Positions 22,078 through 23,953 of a DNA stretch of 23,953 nucleotides are shown one piece after another. Source of the stretch: a virus; IMG/VR virus record IMGVR_UViG_3300033571_013189, positions 1 to 23,953 of that record; one strand, written 5' to 3'. How positions within the stretch are numbered: the first letter of the stretch is position 1; the number at the start of each line of letters is the position of its first letter. A program made the translations under genes and the position numbers. The notes below the pieces were generated by a model. It did not search any database. It saw only the letters and a program-made list of their open reading frames with translations, and was not told where the DNA came from.

Positions 22078-22713
22078 ATGACATATTTGGAGTTATTAGA
22101 AAGATTGAATATTTTAGAAGAAAAGATAATAGTAAAAAATCTAAATGATGTTAGTATACGTGAAATTTCTTCTGATATGGAAACAATAGAACGAAATAAT
22201 TTTAATGCATATTATGCTAATGACGCAGAAGATATAGAAGAAGATACGGATCAGAGAGGATTTATTGGATTTGGACTATTTGATGATACTGATGATAAAA
22301 TAAAGGGATATGTTTATGGGTATGGAATTACAGAAGACGAATACGAAGATATAGACGATATTCCTATAGATCAATTTAGAGAATTAGTAAATTTATATGA
22401 TGATAGATATTCTGGTATAAATCCAGATAATTTCAGACAAACTTTTACTCCAGAAAATACAGTTTATGTATCTAATATGGTAGTAGATAAACCATTTAGA
22501 ATGTATTTATTACCTTTACTTAAAGAATTTTTTAATGCATTAAGACAAAGAAATATAAAATATGTTCAATTTGATGCTCTAAAAGATACAGAAAATTTAT
22601 TATTTAATCCCGATAAAACAGTAAAACAGGAAAGAATGCGTAAGTATAATTTAAATCTAATTGCTTCTATGAAGACATATGACGATTCTTCTATGGCTAT
22701 TATAGAACTCTAG
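22078..22713 (+). CDS. Unknown acidic protein, possibly acetyltransferase-like fold
   Basis: This 211-aa acidic protein is not firmly recognised. The order of elements is reminiscent of GNAT acetyltransferases: DDKIKGYVYGYGI as a central strand, VYVSNMVVDKPFRMYLLPLL as the strand plus acetyl-CoA-binding helix, and IKYVQFDALKDTENLLFN as a late strand. The classic Q/R-x-x-G-x-G/A loop is missing, so an active enzyme is doubtful. It has its own late promoter, and its 3' end overlaps the convergent PAS gene by 14 nt. Confidence 0.7.
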   Translation: MTYLELLERLNILEEKIIVKNLNDVSIREISSDMETIERNNFNAYYANDAEDIEEDTDQRGFIGFGLFDDTDDKIKGYVYGYGITEDEYEDIDDIPIDQFRELVNLYDDRYSGINPDNFRQTFTPENTVYVSNMVVDKPFRMYLLPLLKEFFNALRQRNIKYVQFDALKDTENLLFNPDKTVKQERMRKYNLNLIASMKTYDDSSMAIIEL

Positions 22714-23260
22714 ATAATCCTAATATAAATATTCTTTCTCCACTTTCATCTTCTACATCAGTAGCAGTGCATTTTACTTTTGTAATTACATCGGTCACAC
22801 GATGTTGATAACGAAAAATTTCCTCAAATGGTGTATTGTATGTAATCATATTGTGCCACTTCTTCTGAACTTCTTGACGATCTTCTATATGTACAGATAA
22901 TAACCAGTTATGACCGTGGGCTTCTTCTTCGGATAATCCAGTAAGTGATGTCCATTTAGGATTAACTTTTATGCATTTTCCTTCTGAATCACAAATAAAT
23001 TGAGCTAATTCTAATGTATCTAATATAGAATTAACTAGTTTTCTTTGTAACTTAATTTCATTAAATATTTCTTTTTGTCCTTCTTTAATCTGTAATATAA
23101 TTTCTGGAGTTTCATTTAATAATCTTATTAGATTATAAAAATCAGTTTTCTTGAATGTTTTAGTAGTAAACCTATAAAATCCATACATAATGCCAATAAT
23201 AGCTAGTATGGAATAAACTGAGTTTAGATGATATTGTAAAAAATCTAAATTTGTTTTCAT
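22700..23260 (-). CDS. Membrane-anchored PAS-domain protein
   Basis: This 186-aa protein has one membrane segment (residues ~13-31), a helical linker (about 40-80, likely coiled coil) and a single PAS domain (about 80-186). PAS signs are LELAQFICDSEGKCIKVNPK, WTSLTGLSEEEAHGHNWLLS, VHIEDRQEV and a PAC-type end ERIFILGLSR. No kinase, cyclase or DNA-binding output domain follows. PAS domains sense ligands, redox state or light, or mediate protein contacts. The ligand and partner here are unknown. It follows the holin-like gene by 5 nt, with AGGATAGG as a ribosome binding site spanning that gene's stop, so the two are probably one operon. Confidence 0.85.
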   Translation of the reverse strand: MKTNLDFLQYHLNSVYSILAIIGIMYGFYRFTTKTFKKTDFYNLIRLLNETPEIILQIKEGQKEIFNEIKLQRKLVNSILDTLELAQFICDSEGKCIKVNPKWTSLTGLSEEEAHGHNWLLSVHIEDRQEVQKKWHNMITYNTPFEEIFRYQHRVTDVITKVKCTATDVEDESGERIFILGLSRVL

Positions 23261-23265
23261 ATTAC

Positions 23266-23502
23266 CTATCCTTGTAATACTTCGGATTCTGATTTTTTAT
23301 TGCTATTAATAGTGGTATCCAAGAACGCTTTAAGAGAAACAAATCCGGGTAATAGGGATTTTAATAATAATTTTACCCATTCTAAATTAGAAATATCGGA
23401 AAAATTACGTCCTTCTATAGTGTCTAATAGAGTAATAAATGTTATCACAGTAGTAACAAATACATAAGCACTCATTCTAAAATATAAATTATATTTTTCC
23501 AT
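23266..23502 (-). CDS. Small two-helix membrane protein, holin-like
   Basis: This 78-aa protein has two hydrophobic segments (about 11-27 and 42-62) and a charged C-terminal tail (NSNKKSESE). Size and topology fit a class II-type holin, but many small phage membrane proteins look alike and no endolysin gene is in the window to support it. The ATG ending at 23502 was chosen over 23529 because a late promoter lies exactly 5 nt before it. It is cotranscribed with the PAS gene downstream. Confidence 0.7.
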   Translation of the reverse strand: MEKYNLYFRMSAYVFVTTVITFITLLDTIEGRNFSDISNLEWVKLLLKSLLPGFVSLKAFLDTTINSNKKSESEVLQG

Positions 23503-23507
23503 ATTAT

Positions 23508-23513
23508 TATTTA
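23508..23513 (-). promoter_or_regulatory. Late promoter core (minus strand) for holin-like/PAS operon
   Basis: TAAATA on the minus strand with a 5-nt spacer (ATAAT) to the ATG ending at 23502. Confidence 0.65.
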
Positions 23514-23525
23514 TCCAAAAACCAC

Positions 23526-23559
23526 ACAAAAAAGAGTTTAGGATTTATCCTAAACTCTT
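23526..23559 (-). terminator. Intrinsic terminator for leftward transcription
   Basis: A perfect 12-bp stem, AAGAGTTTAGGA (23532-23543) with TCCTAAACTCTT (23548-23559), and a 4-nt loop. On the minus strand it is followed by a run of six T. It would end transcripts of the 52-aa gene just before the next late promoter. Confidence 0.85.
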
Positions 23560-23580
23560 CTGTTGGAAGAACTTTACATT

Positions 23581-23739
23581 TTACCAGTGTCTAATCACAC
23601 CAGAAATAATAAAAAAACACGTAATAATATGCATGAACCACCAAAATGTCCGTATATAGGCGGCGATATCAGCTTCTTTTTCGTCTTCTGATATCTTTCC
23701 TCCCATTGTCCTACACCATATTTTCCAAATATTACTCAT
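23581..23739 (-). CDS. Small membrane protein (52 aa)
   Basis: This 52-aa ORF starts MSNIWKIWCRTMGGKISEDE and continues with KEADIAAYIRTFWWF and a hydrophobic end (about 31-50) closing on VIRHW. I recall similar short proteins with an IWC / GGKIS-[DE]-x-[DE]-KEAD pattern in marine T4-like phages; the function is unknown. One membrane helix with the N terminus probably inside. Its ATG overlaps the TGA of the candidate upstream ORF (ATGA). A terminator follows 21 nt after its stop. Confidence 0.7.
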   Translation of the reverse strand: MSNIWKIWCRTMGGKISEDEKEADIAAYIRTFWWFMHIITCFFIISGVIRHW

Positions 23740-23843
23740 GGATTTGTAATTTTATCAGCAATTTGTTGCAAATGATTACGTTTGTCTCCTTGTACTTTTG
23801 CCGCATACTCGTTTAACATGCGGAATGCATATTCTATCCTCAC
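23736..23843 (-). CDS. Possible small ORF (35 aa, GTG start)
   Basis: In the frame ending with the TGA that overlaps the next start, codons read VRIEYAFRMLNEYAAKVQGD and then KRNHLQQIADKITNP. This looks like real coding sequence (helical, charged). The only in-frame starts are the GTG ending at 23843 and an ATG ending at 23819. The GTG lies at the foot of a 13-bp inverted repeat. The frame is closed by a TGA further upstream, so a longer gene is not possible without a frameshift. Confidence 0.4.
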   Translation of the reverse strand: MRIEYAFRMLNEYAAKVQGDKRNHLQQIADKITNP

Positions 23844-23875
23844 CCAAGATAGACTAGTTCTATCTATCTTGGGTG
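23841..23875. repeat. 13-bp perfect inverted repeat
   Basis: CACCCAAGATAGA (23841-23853) and TCTATCTTGGGTG (23863-23875) around a 9-nt loop. Only three T follow on the plus strand and none on the minus, so it is a poor terminator. It may be a leader hairpin of the minus-strand genes. Nothing further is recognised from 23876 to the window end. Confidence 0.75.
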
Positions 23876-23953
23876 TTTCGATATTCCCGTCAGAGCGTCA
23901 AAATACAAGCCTCTAAGGTTTGTAGTACTATAATCTGTTTAAGTTGTGTGTAT

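Noticed and set aside
23880-23953. Possible tRNA or attachment site at the right edge
   Set aside because: A short imperfect stem (ACAAGCC / GGTTTGT) is present but no cloverleaf or T-arm consensus could be drawn.

Overview
This window is part of a tailed-phage genome of the T4-like (myovirus) type. It is AT-rich and almost fully coding. It carries recognisable T4-type head and tail morphogenesis genes: portal (gp20-like), prohead protease (gp21-like), scaffold core (gp22-like), major capsid protein (gp23-like), head completion nuclease (gp4-like), neck protein (gp13-like), tail sheath terminator (gp15-like), and a baseplate spike split over two genes (gp5-like). A predicted lipoprotein with a C-terminal membrane anchor implies a Gram-negative host. 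thyX and a clpP-like gene, together with low GC, recall marine T4-like phages of cyanobacteria or alphaproteobacteria. The host itself cannot be read from the sequence.

Layout. 1-1.7 kb: a DinG/XPD-type helicase. 1.7-9.7 kb: gp15-like, an intein-split portal gene, a neck protein, a GIY-YIG endonuclease, a candidate spanin and the gp4-like nuclease. 9.7-14.6 kb: an unknown basic protein on the minus strand, then the head-assembly block 21 / small core protein / 22 / 23, ending in a strong terminator. 14.6-17.1 kb: a VSR-like mobile endonuclease and small genes. 17.1-20.5 kb: structural and baseplate genes. 20.5-22 kb (minus): thyX and clpP-like. 22-24 kb: an unknown gene, then a minus-strand group with a membrane-anchored PAS protein, a holin-like protein and small genes.

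Two features tie the genes together. First, nearly every late gene on both strands is preceded by the hexamer TAAATA, a T4-type late promoter core. In 15 cases it ends exactly 5 nt before the ATG. By T4 geometry the transcript would then start at the start codon, so late mRNAs may be leaderless. The hexamer also corrects several gene starts (7662, 17626, 17112, 23502). Second, four minus-strand late genes scattered among the head genes share a short N-terminal helix ending in an [L/I/M]-x-E-like site. The prohead protease family cuts at such sites, so these are candidate capsid-targeted internal proteins.

Three different mobile nuclease types (intein HNH, GIY-YIG, VSR-like) lie within about 12 kb of the head genes. 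No tRNA, CRISPR array, insertion sequence or rRNA was seen.
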